DNA from: Diphasiastrum complanatum
Taxonomy: Eukaryota; Streptophyta; Lycopodiopsida; Lycopodiales; Lycopodiaceae
DNA length: 64,000 nt
Assembly (NCBI GenBank): GCA_029204225.1
Contig: MU832139.1
Span: forward strand, 1 to 64,000
Reading direction: 5' to 3'
Below, piece after piece: positions 22,835 through 33,610 of this stretch. A model generated the notes under the pieces. The model searched no databases. It was not told where the DNA came from and worked only from the letters and a program-made list of their open reading frames with translations. A program made the translations under genes and the position numbers. The stretch's first letter is position 1. Each line of letters begins with the position of its first letter.

Positions 22835-25137
22835 ATGGCTAAAGAATCGGAGTCTATTGGTTCTTTATTTAATGAAGATAGGCTGGATGGCAAAAACTAT
22901 TCCTTGTGGTGCTACATGATAAACAACCTTCTAATTGGTAAACGTTTGTGGGAAGTAGTTAATGGTGATGAAGAGAGGCCACCTGCCTTGGCACCTATTA
23001 CACCATCTAGAACAACTACTTCATCATCTACGGAGGTGTCTTCCGATGAGCACAAGAAGTGGGATCGACGAGATGCACAAGCCATTCCATCATAGCATTA
23101 TTAGTGAAGAGATCTATCCTTCCTCATATTAGATCATGAAAGACTTCCAAAAGTGCTTGGGAGACTCTTGCCAAGATGTTTCAAGTAAAGAATGTGGCAA
23201 AAGTGGTATATCTTGGAAATCAACTTTCTAGCTTGAAGATGCAAGAAGGTGATTTGCTTTCAAACCACTTGATGAAGATCAAGGATCTTCGAGAGGAGCT
23301 TCTTAGTATTGATGAGGTGATTGAGAACTCACAATTTGTATCTGTTACTCTCAACTCACTTCCTAATTCTTACCTTCCATTTGTGTCATGTCATCATTGA
23401 GCATTTCTCTTAGGGGACATCAAATCTCATTTGACGAACTTGTTGGCTTACTTCTTCAAGAAGAGCAAACAAGGATCAACTTTGATGAATAAGAAGATCA
23501 AGCTTTCTTTACAAAAGGCAAAGGCAAAGGCAAGTGGAAAGGGAAGCCTTCTGTCAACACTTCCAAAGATGATCAAAAATCTAAGGAAGCTCAAGATCAA
23601 GGCTCCAAGAAGGGTAAGTGCCACTATTGCAAGAAGTTTGGGCATCACATCAAAGAATGTAGGAAGAGGCTTGCAAAGAAAAAAGAGAAAGGTAACGATA
23701 CAAGTATCACAATCATTACTTTGGAACAACAATTTGAAAAGGAGGATAATCTTTTCAATAATGATTATGCTTTTGTCACTAATAATCTCATCTCTCCTAA
23801 AGACAAGATTTCTGCCACTTTAAATCTTGCTAGTTTTTCAGTAGAAAACAACTCATCTTCAGCTTTACAAGTTGCTATTTTTTCATCTATTGATTGGGTG
23901 ATTGATAGCGGCGCCACACGCCATATGACTTCTCACAAAGTCACAAAGCTTGTGAAAGTGCATGATGGAAGCAAAGTTCAAGGAGTTGATAACACCTCTT
24001 ATCCTATCAAAGGTATTGGAGTGATCCCCATTATCTTACCCAATGGTGAGGAGAAGTACATTTGTAATGTATTTTATGTTTCAAAAATAAAAAAGAATCT
24101 CATTTCGGTCTCTACAATTATGAACCAAGGATTGGTTGTGGAATTCAAAGAAGACAAATGTCTTATCAAAGACCCAAAGAGATCTCTTATGATCATTGCT
24201 TCGGGAACATTACGTGGTGGATTGTTCCATATGGATACCTATGAGCGAAGAGCTTTATCATTTTTTTATCTTGTTGCATCAAGTTCACATTCTTTGGAGT
24301 TGACTGAATTATGGCATGCTAGGTTTGGACATCTCAACTTTGCTAGCTTGAAGATGTTGAAGAGATTCAATATGGTTGAAGACATTCCTAATATTGAGCA
24401 TCCCAAAGAACATGTATGCGAAGGATGCATACTTGGAAAATTTCAAAGGCAAACTTTTCCAATTGATGGAACTATTCGAGTTGATGGCAAATTTGATTTG
24501 GTTCATAGTGATGTATGTGGTCCAATGAGGATCGAATCCATTGGAAGGTGTAAATACTTTGTTACTTTTATTGATGAACTTTCAAATTTACATGGATTTA
24601 TCCTATAAAGGCAAAATCTGAAGTTTTTCAACGCTTTAAGGATTTTCTAGCAATGATAGAAAATCAGTTTGGGCACTCTTTGAAAATGTTATGTACCGAT
24701 CGAGGAGGAGAATATATAAAGAATACGTTCGGTACTTATCTTCAAAGAAAAGGTATCCATCATCAAATGACAACCCCTTACACACCTCAACAAAATGGTG
24801 TTGCCGAAAGAAAAAATCGCACTATCATGGAGATGGCTCGATGCATGCTCAAGGCAAAGGGCCTACCTCACAAGTTTTGGGTTGAAGCGGCTATAACGAC
24901 GGCTTACATTAGTAATCGGCATTCTACTAAAGCCTTGAAAGTATTAACTCCTTATGAAGTTTGGTATTGTAAGAAGCCTACTGTTTCTCACTTACGCATC
25001 TTTGGTTGCATGGCTTATGCTTTCATTCCCGATAAGCTAAGGACCAAGCTTGATGATAAAGGAGTTAAATGCATATTTGTTGGCTATAGTAGCGAAAGCA
25101 AGGGCTATACGTTGTTCAAAATGGATACCAATAAATT
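22835..25137 (+). pseudogene. Ty1/copia gag, protease and integrase, truncated (copia C)
   Basis: Gag starts MAKESESIGSLFNEDRL, DGKNYSLWCYMINNLLIGKR and continues through stops and frameshifts to 23600. The CCHC knuckle CHYCKKFGHHIKEC is at 23619-23660. Protease WVIDSGATRHMTS (near 23.9 kb) keeps the catalytic DSG. GAG-pre-integrase has ELWHARFGHLN and CEGCILGK. Integrase shows VHSDVCGPM, TDRGGEY and PQQNGVAERKNRT across a break at 24608-24653. The sequence ends in GYTLFKMDTNKFF, before RT, at the left terminal repeat of the MULE-like element. Confidence 0.9.
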
Positions 25138-25142
25138 TTTTC

Positions 25143-25207
25143 TTGTGTTTTTGTGATTGAAATGCATTTCTAAGCTTGAGTACTTTACTCTCTATAAATA
25201 GGCCATA
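25143..25207 (+). repeat. MULE-like left terminal inverted repeat, outer part
   Basis: These 65 bases (TTGTGTTTTTGTGATTGAAA onward) match, inverted, the outer part of the repeat ending at 35730. They stop in ...AGGCCATA, exactly at the copia A target duplication. The rest of the repeat continues at 31074 beyond copia A. Confidence 0.8.
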
Positions 25208-25860
25208 TGTGAAAAATTGTCAACTAGTAGTATTTTCCTAACTTGAGATTTTGTAGGCCTATGGCCAAATAAAAGTTAGAGATAGGTTCATACATGTATG
25301 TAGAGGCCCAAAGTATGTGTACACTACTTTTGAGGTCACATTAATTAGAGGAGGTCGAGTGTGGAGCTCTTCTATTGGCTCATAATTTGGTGCATTCCTA
25401 TTTGACCAAATTTCTAGGTATATGGGTGAATCCTATTGGACCCCAATTTTAGCCTATCATAAGACAAGTGGCCAAGAGGCACTATGGCTGCTATAAATAG
25501 CCATCTCCACGAGTATGTACACATCTCATTTTCATTCTATTGAATGAATGTTATGCTCTTTGAAGGTCCATCTTCTTCTCTCTCACTTTTTTGTTCATAT
25601 CTTGCATTCTAGCCACTAGAATTGTGATTTCTTTGTTGCTATGGCTTCACACGTGTGAAATGCAGGTTGTAGGCTCTGAAGTACGGACAGGGACAGCAAG
25701 TTTCTGTTTGTGGAAGCTTATGATCAGATTTTGATGTTTAGTTGATGTTTAGTATGCTTAACATCACAATTTCTATCATTTTTTCAATCTAGATGTGCAT
25801 AACTTCCATGGCCAAGATCTTTATGAAACTTTAGCATCTTTTGGATCTGAGTTTTTCACA
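25208..25860 (+). repeat. 5' LTR of copia A with promoter
   Basis: Starts TGTGAAAAATT and ends TTTTTCACA, giving inverted ends TGTGAAAA/TTTTCACA. A TATA box TATAAATA lies at 25492-25499, about 285 bp into the LTR. A perfect 12 bp palindrome TCACACGTGTGA lies at 25647-25658. Confidence 0.95.
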
Positions 25861-25873
25861 TGGTATCAGAGCA
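25861..25873 (+). promoter_or_regulatory. Primer binding site of copia A
   Basis: TGGTATCAGAGCA directly follows the LTR and is complementary to the 3' end of initiator-methionine tRNA, the usual copia primer. Confidence 0.93.
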
Positions 25874-26469
25874 TTAGGCGGCCAAATGTGCAGGTTTTGC
25901 CAGATTTAGAAGAGATTTGTGGGCGAGTTTGCTTTTGTAGCATTCCAATCAAGTTTCTAGCTAAAAATCTTGTTGATTTATGTGTAGAAATTGGATCTTT
26001 GTGATCAAAACATCATTTGTATGCATTTCAATTGAAGTAGGGCGAATTCCCTCTGTACTTATCAGAATAAGGAGACAAAAATTGTTTTGGAAAGAGGGAG
26101 ATGCAAGATCCAACAAGATCCTATTAGTTTTCCATTCTAGCATATAGTTTTTTGATTCAATTTCTTGCTTCTTCATGTCAAAAACTTCAAAATTGATGTA
26201 ACCCTCTGATTTTCAGTTTGCTGAATGATTCAAGAGTGTATTTCAATCTTAGGAGTGAGGGAAAAGCAAGTATATTGAGGTTTGGTCTTGGTTTGATCAA
26301 GAAATCATAAAACTAGTGGCTAAAATTAAGGAAAAAGTGAGGAAAAGAGAGAAAAAGTAAGGTTTTAGGTTCCAAATCTTTGTGATTTCTTCTTGTGTTT
26401 CATTTGTTGATTCAAGAGAGTGCTTAGTGCATTGGAACAGGTCAAAGATCAGAGATCAATCATTGCAAC

Positions 26470-29400
26470 ATGGCTACAAATGGAGGCTACATGTTGGAAA
26501 GCAATGATAGGCTTACCTCCCTCAACTATTCTACTTGGAAAGTAAGGATGGAGTCTTTGCTTGAGATGAATGAGTTGATGGATATTGTTGTAGGTGTGGA
26601 GGAGAGACCTTTGGCACCTCAAGAACAATTGAGGTATGACAAGAGGGCAAAGAAAGCCCTTCACATGATCAAGATGAATGTGACAAATGAGCTTATCAAA
26701 GAGGTTGGTAAGTGCACATCATCTAGTGAAGCTTGGGAAGCCTTGAAGAAGGTTTATGAATCCAAGTCTACTTCTAGAGTGTTGACTTTAAGAAGGCAAA
26801 TCTTTTCTTGTATGCAAAAGAAGAGTGAGAATGGACATGCTTTTGTTTTGAGAGTTAAAGCATTGAATGATGAGTTAGCATGCATTAATGATGGCATAAA
26901 TAATGAGGAGCTTGTTCAAGTGATTCTCAATGGCTTGTTGGATGATCATGCTAATCTTGTTCAAAGTTATGCTATCCAAAAATGTTTACCAAGTGTTGGA
27001 GACTTGCAAGAGGTCTTGTTGGCTGAAGAATTCAGGTTGCAAGCAAGAGTGGGAGCATCTTCTACATCTCAAGGAGGAGAAGAGGAGGCAATGTTCTCTA
27101 AAGGCAAGTTCAAGGGCAAAGGTAAAAGCAATTGGTCTAAAGGGCAAGACCAAGGTGAGCACTCTACTTTTGGCAAAAAGAAGGATAGATCTAAGCTAAA
27201 ATGTTTCTATTGTGGAGTCAAAGGGCATTTTGCTAGTGATTGTTTTAAGAAAAAGAGGGATCAAGGGGAAAAGCAAACCAATCTAACTATTGATGAGGGT
27301 GGGGATGAGCTTCTTTCAAATGATGCTTTTGTTATGTCATCTTGCTTGTTGGCTAATCATGGAGACATTGATCCTTGGTGGATTGATAGTGGAGCCACTT
27401 CTCATATGACATATCATAAAGAGTATTTTTCATCTTTAATGGCATTTGATGGTGATAGGAAGGTAATCTATACCGCAAATGATGGTGAGTGTGCAATCAA
27501 GGGGATTGGCACAATTCCTATTTCACTTTCTACAAATAGGAATATAGAATTGAAAGATGTTTTGCTCATTCCATCCATTACCAAGAACTTACTTAGTGTA
27601 AGCCAAATGCTTGACAAAGGATTCAAAGTTGAGTTTGATGGTGATGCTTGCTTGATCAAAAAGGGGTGTAGTATCATTGCAAAAGGGAAAAGGCAAGGGA
27701 AATTGTTCAAGCTTGATGCATGTGTTGTTGCTAACCAAGTTGGATGCATGGCAAATGAACAAATGTCAATTCAAGAGGTATGGCATAAAAGGATGGGACA
27801 TCTCAACTACAAGGCCTTGGAGGTAATAGCCAAAAAGGAGGTAGTAAGGGGACTTCCCAAGTCTCTTACTTGCTTGAATCATGTTTGTGAAGAATGTGCT
27901 TTGTCTAAATCACATAGATTGCCATATACTAGATCTATATCTAGATCTAAGATGCCTTTTTCTCTCTTGCATTCGGATATTCATGGTGTTACTACAATTA
28001 GCAATGGAGGTGCTAAGATGTATGTAACTTTCATTGATGATTTTAGTAGATTTTGTTGGGTTTATCTACTAAAGAGCAAGGATGAGGTGTTTGATGTGTT
28101 TGTCAAGTTCAAAGTTGCTATTGAGACTCAATTTACAACCAAAATCAAATGCTTGAGGAGCGACAATGGTGGTGAATACATTTCTAACAAATTCAAAGCC
28201 TTTTGCGATGAGCATGGGATCAAGAGGGAGTACACATGTCCAAGAACACCACAACAAAATGGAGTGGCCGAGAGGAAGAATAGAACCTTGTGTGAGAGTG
28301 CAAAGGCAATGAGATTGAATGCTAATCTTCCTAAACCTTTTTGGAGTGATGCTTTGTTGTGTGCAAATTTCCTATGCAATAGATGGCCAAGTGTTGTATT
28401 GGAAGGAAAAACCCCTTTTGAAGCTTTGTTTGGTACGAAGCCTAATGTCAAGTTTCTAAGAACTTTTGGATGCATTTGCTACTTCAACATTACTCTTGAT
28501 GATAGAACTAAGGAGGATCCATCTTCAAGAAAGGGCATTTTTGTTGGTTATAGTGAAGTAAGCAAAGCATATAGGATTTATGTTCCTTCAATCAAGAAAG
28601 TGTTCACAAGTAGGGATGTCATTTTTGATGAAGGTAACATTCCAAAAGTTGTTTCAAGTGATGATGGTGTTGTTGCAACTAATGTGCTTGATGACAATGG
28701 AGTTGATGACACATTGGATGTGGATGTTGAAGAAGCCTCTTCAAGTCAAATTCCAAGGAGAACTCCAAGGCATAAAGTGAAACCCTCAAGGCTCACTTAT
28801 GATGGCAAAGGTAAGCAAGTGGTGGATGGATCCAACTATGCTTTCCTAACTTCTTTTGATGTACCTTCATGTGTAGATGAAGCAAGGCAAGAAGAGGAAT
28901 GGATCCAAGCAATGGATCTTGAGTTTGAAGCACTTATGAAGAACAACACATGGAGATTGGTGGAGCTTCCAAAGGGCAAAAGTGCAATTGGATGCAAATG
29001 GATCTTCAAGGTAAAGACAAATCAAGATGGATCTATCAACAAGTTGAAGGCAAGGTTGGTGGCTAAAGGTTATGCTCAAGAGCATGGCATTGACTATGAG
29101 GAAACCTTTGCACCCGTGGCAAAGATGGTGAGCATAAGAGTAATCATTTCCCTTGCAACTCTTTATGGATGGGATCTTTGGCAATTAGACATTTCTAATG
29201 CTTTCTTGAATGGTGATCTTGAAGAGGAAGTCTACATGGAGCAACCCGAGAGCTATGTTTCTCATAGCAAGCCTAATCATGTGTGTTTTCTACAAAAAAG
29301 TTTGTATGGTCTTAAGCAAGCACCAAGGAGTTGGTATGCTAGGCTTAACTCTTTTCTACTTTCTCAAAACTTCACTATGAGTGAGTATGATCATTCACTT

Positions 29401-30420
29401 TACTTTAGAATTAGTGCTAATGATGTTACAATCCTTCTAATTTATGTGGATGACATTATTTTAAGTGGAGGGAACAAGGAAGATATAGAAGATATCAAGA
29501 AAGCACTAAAAAAGGAATTTGAAGTGCATGATCTTGGTCTTTTGAGCTATATCTTAGGAATAGAAGTAATTAGAACTTCTCAAATCACTTTTATTTCACA
29601 AGAGAAGTATGCTATTTCTATTCTCAATAGATTTCATATGGTAGATGCAAATCCTATTGATACACCTATGGAATCACATGTAAAGCTAACTATAAGAGGT
29701 AATGAAAGATCCTTCGAGGACATTACTCTCTATAGGAAGCTAATAGGTTCTCTTATATATCTAACCATCACAAGACCTGATTTATCTTATTGTGTTGGTA
29801 GATTAAGCCAATTCATGCAAGATCCTAGCATAGAACATTGGAAACTAGGAAAGAGGATCTTGAGATACATCTCGGGAACAAAAGATTTTGGCATTGTTTA
29901 TAGAGGCTCATCACCTAACTTATTTGGTTTTTCAGATTCAGATTTTGCAGGAGACCTTATGGATAGAAAATCCATAAATGCACATGCTATTTTCATAGGT
30001 GATGGAGCTATCTCATGGATGTCGAAGAAACAAGCAACTATATCACTTTCTTCTAGTGAGGCCGAGTACAAAGCTTTGACATCATGCACAAAGGAGATGG
30101 TGTGGATCAAGAGGATGATTATGGAGCTTCATTTGCTGGATTTTTCAGAGAGTCCAATCATCTTTTGTGACAACCTTTCAGCCCAAAGTCTAGCAAGCAA
30201 TCCGGTTTTCCATGCAAGGAGCAAACATATCGAGGTGGCTTACCATTTTGTGAGAGAACAAGTGTTGGCAAAAGAGATCAAGCTTGAACATGTCCCATCA
30301 AAGGAATGTGTGGCTGATATCTTTACCAAAGCATTGGGAAAGGACTTATTTTTCAAGCATAGAACAAGTCTTGGTGTACTTTCTAAATCTATGCTAAAAC
30401 TAGTTGAAGAGGGAGTGTGA
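26470..30420 (+). CDS. Copia A Gag-Pol polyprotein (1316 aa, intact)
   Basis: Single frame with every copia domain in order. Gag (UBN2 type) spans about residues 10-230, with the CCHC knuckle CFYCGVKGHFASDC at 245-258. The protease has WWIDSGATSHM with catalytic Asp 306. The GAG-pre-integrase zinc region is at about 437-485 (VWHKRMGHLN, CEECALSKSH). The integrase triad is Asp 503 (HSDIHG), Asp 565 (RSDNGGEY) and Glu 601 (GVAERKNR), with 35 residues between the last two. RT has YVDD at 992-995, and RNase H follows from about 1150 (GFSDSDFAGD, SLSSSEAEYKALTS). The ATG at 26470 follows a ~600 bp leader, and the stop TGA overlaps the first bases of the 3' LTR. All catalytic residues I can check are present. 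No frameshift separates gag from pol. Confidence 0.97.
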   Translation: MATNGGYMLESNDRLTSLNYSTWKVRMESLLEMNELMDIVVGVEERPLAPQEQLRYDKRAKKALHMIKMNVTNELIKEVGKCTSSSEAWEALKKVYESKSTSRVLTLRRQIFSCMQKKSENGHAFVLRVKALNDELACINDGINNEELVQVILNGLLDDHANLVQSYAIQKCLPSVGDLQEVLLAEEFRLQARVGASSTSQGGEEEAMFSKGKFKGKGKSNWSKGQDQGEHSTFGKKKDRSKLKCFYCGVKGHFASDCFKKKRDQGEKQTNLTIDEGGDELLSNDAFVMSSCLLANHGDIDPWWIDSGATSHMTYHKEYFSSLMAFDGDRKVIYTANDGECAIKGIGTIPISLSTNRNIELKDVLLIPSITKNLLSVSQMLDKGFKVEFDGDACLIKKGCSIIAKGKRQGKLFKLDACVVANQVGCMANEQMSIQEVWHKRMGHLNYKALEVIAKKEVVRGLPKSLTCLNHVCEECALSKSHRLPYTRSISRSKMPFSLLHSDIHGVTTISNGGAKMYVTFIDDFSRFCWVYLLKSKDEVFDVFVKFKVAIETQFTTKIKCLRSDNGGEYISNKFKAFCDEHGIKREYTCPRTPQQNGVAERKNRTLCESAKAMRLNANLPKPFWSDALLCANFLCNRWPSVVLEGKTPFEALFGTKPNVKFLRTFGCICYFNITLDDRTKEDPSSRKGIFVGYSEVSKAYRIYVPSIKKVFTSRDVIFDEGNIPKVVSSDDGVVATNVLDDNGVDDTLDVDVEEASSSQIPRRTPRHKVKPSRLTYDGKGKQVVDGSNYAFLTSFDVPSCVDEARQEEEWIQAMDLEFEALMKNNTWRLVELPKGKSAIGCKWIFKVKTNQDGSINKLKARLVAKGYAQEHGIDYEETFAPVAKMVSIRVIISLATLYGWDLWQLDISNAFLNGDLEEEVYMEQPESYVSHSKPNHVCFLQKSLYGLKQAPRSWYARLNSFLLSQNFTMSEYDHSLYFRISANDVTILLIYVDDIILSGGNKEDIEDIKKALKKEFEVHDLGLLSYILGIEVIRTSQITFISQEKYAISILNRFHMVDANPIDTPMESHVKLTIRGNERSFEDITLYRKLIGSLIYLTITRPDLSYCVGRLSQFMQDPSIEHWKLGKRILRYISGTKDFGIVYRGSSPNLFGFSDSDFAGDLMDRKSINAHAIFIGDGAISWMSKKQATISLSSSEAEYKALTSCTKEMVWIKRMIMELHLLDFSESPIIFCDNLSAQSLASNPVFHARSKHIEVAYHFVREQVLAKEIKLEHVPSKECVADIFTKALGKDLFFKHRTSLGVLSKSMLKLVEEGV

Positions 30421-31068
30421 AAAATTGTCAACTAGTAGTATTTTCCTAACTTGAGATTTTGTAGGCCTATGGCCAAATAAAAGTTAGAGATAGGTTCATA
30501 CATGTATGTAGAGGCCCAAAGTATGTGTACACTACTTTTGAGGTCACATTAATTAGAGGAGGTCGAGTGTGGAGCTCTTCTATTGGCTCATAATTTGGTG
30601 CATTCCTATTTGACCAAATTTCTAGGTATATGGGTGAATCCTATTGGACCCCAATTTTAGCCTATCATAAGACAAGTGGCCAAGAGGCACTATGGCTGCT
30701 ATAAATAGCCATCTCCACGAGTATGTACACATCTCATTTTCATTCTATTGAATGAATGTTATGCTCTTTGAAGGTCCATCTTCTTCTCTCTCACTTTTTT
30801 GTTCATATCTTGCATTCTAGCCACTAGAATTGTGATTTCTTTGTTGCTATGGCTTCACACGTGTGAAATGCAGGTTGTAGGCTCTGAAGTACGGACAGGG
30901 ACAGCAAGTTTCTGTTTGTGGAAGCTTATGATCAGATTTTGATGTTTAGTTGATGTTTAGTATGCTTAACATCACAATTTCTATCATTTTTTCAATCTAG
31001 ATGTGCATAACTTCCATGGCCAAGATCTTTATGAAACTTTAGCATCTTTTGGATCTGAGTTTTTCACA
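30416..31068 (+). repeat. 3' LTR of copia A
   Basis: Same length and, by eye, same sequence as the 5' LTR. A purine tract AAGAGGGAG lies just upstream. It ends TTTTTCACA before the CCATA target duplication. Confidence 0.95.
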
Positions 31069-31073
31069 CCATA

Positions 31074-31228
31074 CAGGTACTGTCCTCCACGCGTGTGAGG
31101 CCGCTCATCCAAGTTTTTAATCATTTGATCCATTGCTCTTGCTTAAATCATAGTGTAAAGCATCTAGATCAAGATCTAACACCTAGAACTTGATAGATCT
31201 TTGGATTAAGCAATCAATAACTCTTAAT
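31074..31228 (+). repeat. MULE-like left terminal inverted repeat, inner part
   Basis: CAGGTACTGTCCTCCACGCG through CAATCAATAACTCTTAAT is the inverted counterpart of 35511-35665, with few mismatches. With 25143-25207 it gives a left arm of about 220 bp that equals the right arm in length once copia A is removed. Confidence 0.88.
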
Positions 31229-31261
31229 AATTCTGAGCACCGTGATCATCTTTTTCGTCCA

Positions 31262-32493
31262 AGCATGAGCAAAGAAAGATTACACACTATTAGGAACAAA
31301 GTGAGAGAGATCTTGAGGGTGGACAAAGATGCACGTCCAAAAAAAATCCAAATGGACATTGCAAGAGAGCTAATCACAAGCTGTGCTACTGGAGGGGATG
31401 CAATGACAAAAACAGACATTTGTAGAGTTGCCAAGGAGATGCAACCTCTTGTGATGCAAGGGGGCTTTCAGAGGATGGTTTATAATGCAAGGAAAGATAT
31501 GGGTCCTCCATCAGAATCACTTGATGCCATTCTAATCTCAAATGAACTTGTCAATATGATTTTTTTCATGGTATGTTATTCCCAGGACATGTGGGAGATA
31601 TAGATCGGTGTCATGTTTTTAAAATGTCAACTAAAGGTGTGGATGTTGAAGTGGACCTTGTTAATAGAATGAATCCAGAGGGCTCAATGGTTTTGAAGAA
31701 GGCTTGGGTGATGTTTGACCATACCCACATAGTCAATGGGTGGGTGATTATGGCTGCACATGTGTATGATCCAAGGTATGAATTTGTTATATTGTATTGT
31801 GACAATAACAAGTTGGGTCCTGGCAAATCATACATAAATACTAACTAGCAACTTTGTCACTTTATTATGACATGTGCAGCTTGAAAAAATGGTTGACAAT
31901 AGCAACTTGCAAAATCAAAGAAGAGGATTAAGTGGCACAAGTACTATTTTGGGAAAAGCTTAATGAAGCGGTGATGAGACAAGGCCACAATAGGCCAAAT
32001 TTCCATGGATTTATGGCAGATGAGGCACAAGCGAATTGGCGTGCAGTCATAAAAGTGTACAATCATGGAAGTGTGATAGAGGACATATAAAGATCTTGTT
32101 TGTTCCATTGGGAGCAAAGCCTAAAGATACATACAAAAAGGTATGTCATTGGTCTACCACTGTTGGAGAAACTTGAAAAACATGAAGGTGAGCGACATTT
32201 CCAAATTTGAATCAAGCATACAAGCATGGAGATTGGATTGATCGTACAGAGTATATAATATAATAAAAAATGAGTATTTTGTTTTGCTTCATAGAATCTA
32301 TTCATAGTACTTTGATGCATCCAATTACTCTATTATTTTTTCTGATGACGACATTGTATCATCTACATGTGGATATTCCTATTGATTTGGCACCTTTGCA
32401 GAGAAGGGGAGGCAAAGGAATTCAAATATCTAGTGAGGATCGTTCTCGTTACAGGGCAGAAGGAAAGAAAAACTTGGATTTGTGGACAGATGG
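31262..32493 (+). pseudogene. MULE-like DDE transposase, broken
   Basis: The first frame (31265-31603) reads KERLHTIRNKVREILRVDKD and MTKTDICRVAKEMQPLV. The next (31573-31848) has KKAWVMFDHTHIVNGWVIM, AAHVYDPRYEFVILYCDN, with the conserved Asp expected of the RNase H-like fold. After an acceptor-like ATGTGCAG the 31880-32130 stretch gives VLFWEKLNEAVM, FHGFMADEAQANWRAV and CLFHWEQSLKIHTK, a conserved second acidic motif plus Cys/His region. Stops (VIEDI then TAA, and others) disable it. I assign MULE-like from the motif layout and the >200 bp terminal repeats; a database search would be needed to name the clade. The frame is cut at 32493 by the copia B2 LTR. Confidence 0.65.
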
Positions 32494-33455
32494 TGTTGGA
32501 TTTATCTCCTCTAATCTCCTAAATCCCATTTTAATCTGCCTCCATTCATGCTGCATTTTTACTCACATTGCCGCACAGTCTGCATATTTACATGTAAATT
32601 CTCATAGGCGAAGAAAAGACAAAAAAGAATCGTGACACTGTGTTTTTACACGTGTTTTGTGACAGGCGAAAAAGACGACACTGTGCCCTAGGAAGCAAAG
32701 GCACCATGTAAATTAAACCCTAAGGCATTTCGTTAGAGTGACACATTTTTCGTATCTTCACCAAAGGCTGATGTCGCACCCTTTTCACGCTCACCCCATG
32801 CAACTACGCTAACAGACTTGACAACGATTGCAGCCACCCGCGATCTCCTATAGATTCCTTTACAGATTGAATTAGCTTTGTAGAGCATGTGGTTTCGTCC
32901 GCTATTTCTTGTGCTCTACCGCATTATTGACATCTATATTTGATATACTTAATCTGATAACAACTTTTTGTTCTGCGTTCAGATCTATGTCAATATTGCT
33001 ATGCTTGTTTTCATTCTATCAGACCTTTCTAATTGCTCGATTTAATAATCTTTTTTTAGCGAGTTAATATTAGTCTAGTTGTAGATGATTAATATTTAGT
33101 CTTGTCTTTTGCGAATCATTTGCGACTGATTATCAGTCGAGCTCAATCTAGCTCTTCACAAATCATTCACGACAAATATTTTGTCTAGCTATTCGCGACA
33201 AATTATTCTTCTGGTGTTTTATTAACGTTTGGCTATGTCATCTGAATGACCGTGATTTCCATCACTAACGTTCTGTTCGTTTCTGATAGGAATAGTCATG
33301 CTTAGGGAGAGAGTCATATAGCTCATTTTGCTGCGCACAGACACTTTCCATTCGAGTTTGTTACTCGTTCGCTTCTTTTTTGTGTTCGATTTTTTTTTCG
33401 AGCTATTTTCGTTTCTCACACACGACACACCCTCTTTCTTTCTCTTCTCCCAACA
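32494..33455 (+). repeat. 5' LTR of copia B2 (962 bp)
   Basis: Starts TGTTGGATTTATC and ends CTTCTCCCAACA, with perfect inverted hexamers TGTTGG/CCAACA. TGGCATCAGAGC follows as primer site (33456-33467). This LTR is the reference for the partial copies at 17493, 35309, 41641-42419 and 52530-52994. Confidence 0.92.
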
Positions 33456-33610
33456 TGGCATCAGAGCTATTTTTGTAGCCTGATAAGCTTCCGCAGTACA
33501 AGACTCTACTAGTCGATAGAGTAATTGTTTTCTTGTTCTGTATTTCTATACCAGATTTTCATACTTAAGTCACTGATAGTTTTTCCTATCACTTAGACTA
33601 ATTCTTCCAC

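Larger units (their letters stand above)
25208..31068 (+). mobile_element. Complete Ty1/copia retrotransposon, copia A (5861 bp)
   Basis: A full-length element: 653 bp 5' LTR (25208-25860), primer site at 25861, one long gag-pol frame (26470-30420), polypurine tract, and 653 bp 3' LTR (30416-31068). It is flanked by the 5 bp target duplication CCATA (25203-25207 and 31069-31073). The two LTRs read identical by eye and the coding frame has no stop, so insertion was recent and the element may be autonomous. It sits inside the left terminal repeat of the MULE-like transposon, so it is younger than that element. Confidence 0.97.

Noticed and set aside
28069-29184. Minus-strand frames inside copia A
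   Set aside because: They are antisense to the intact gag-pol frame and have no motifs of their own.
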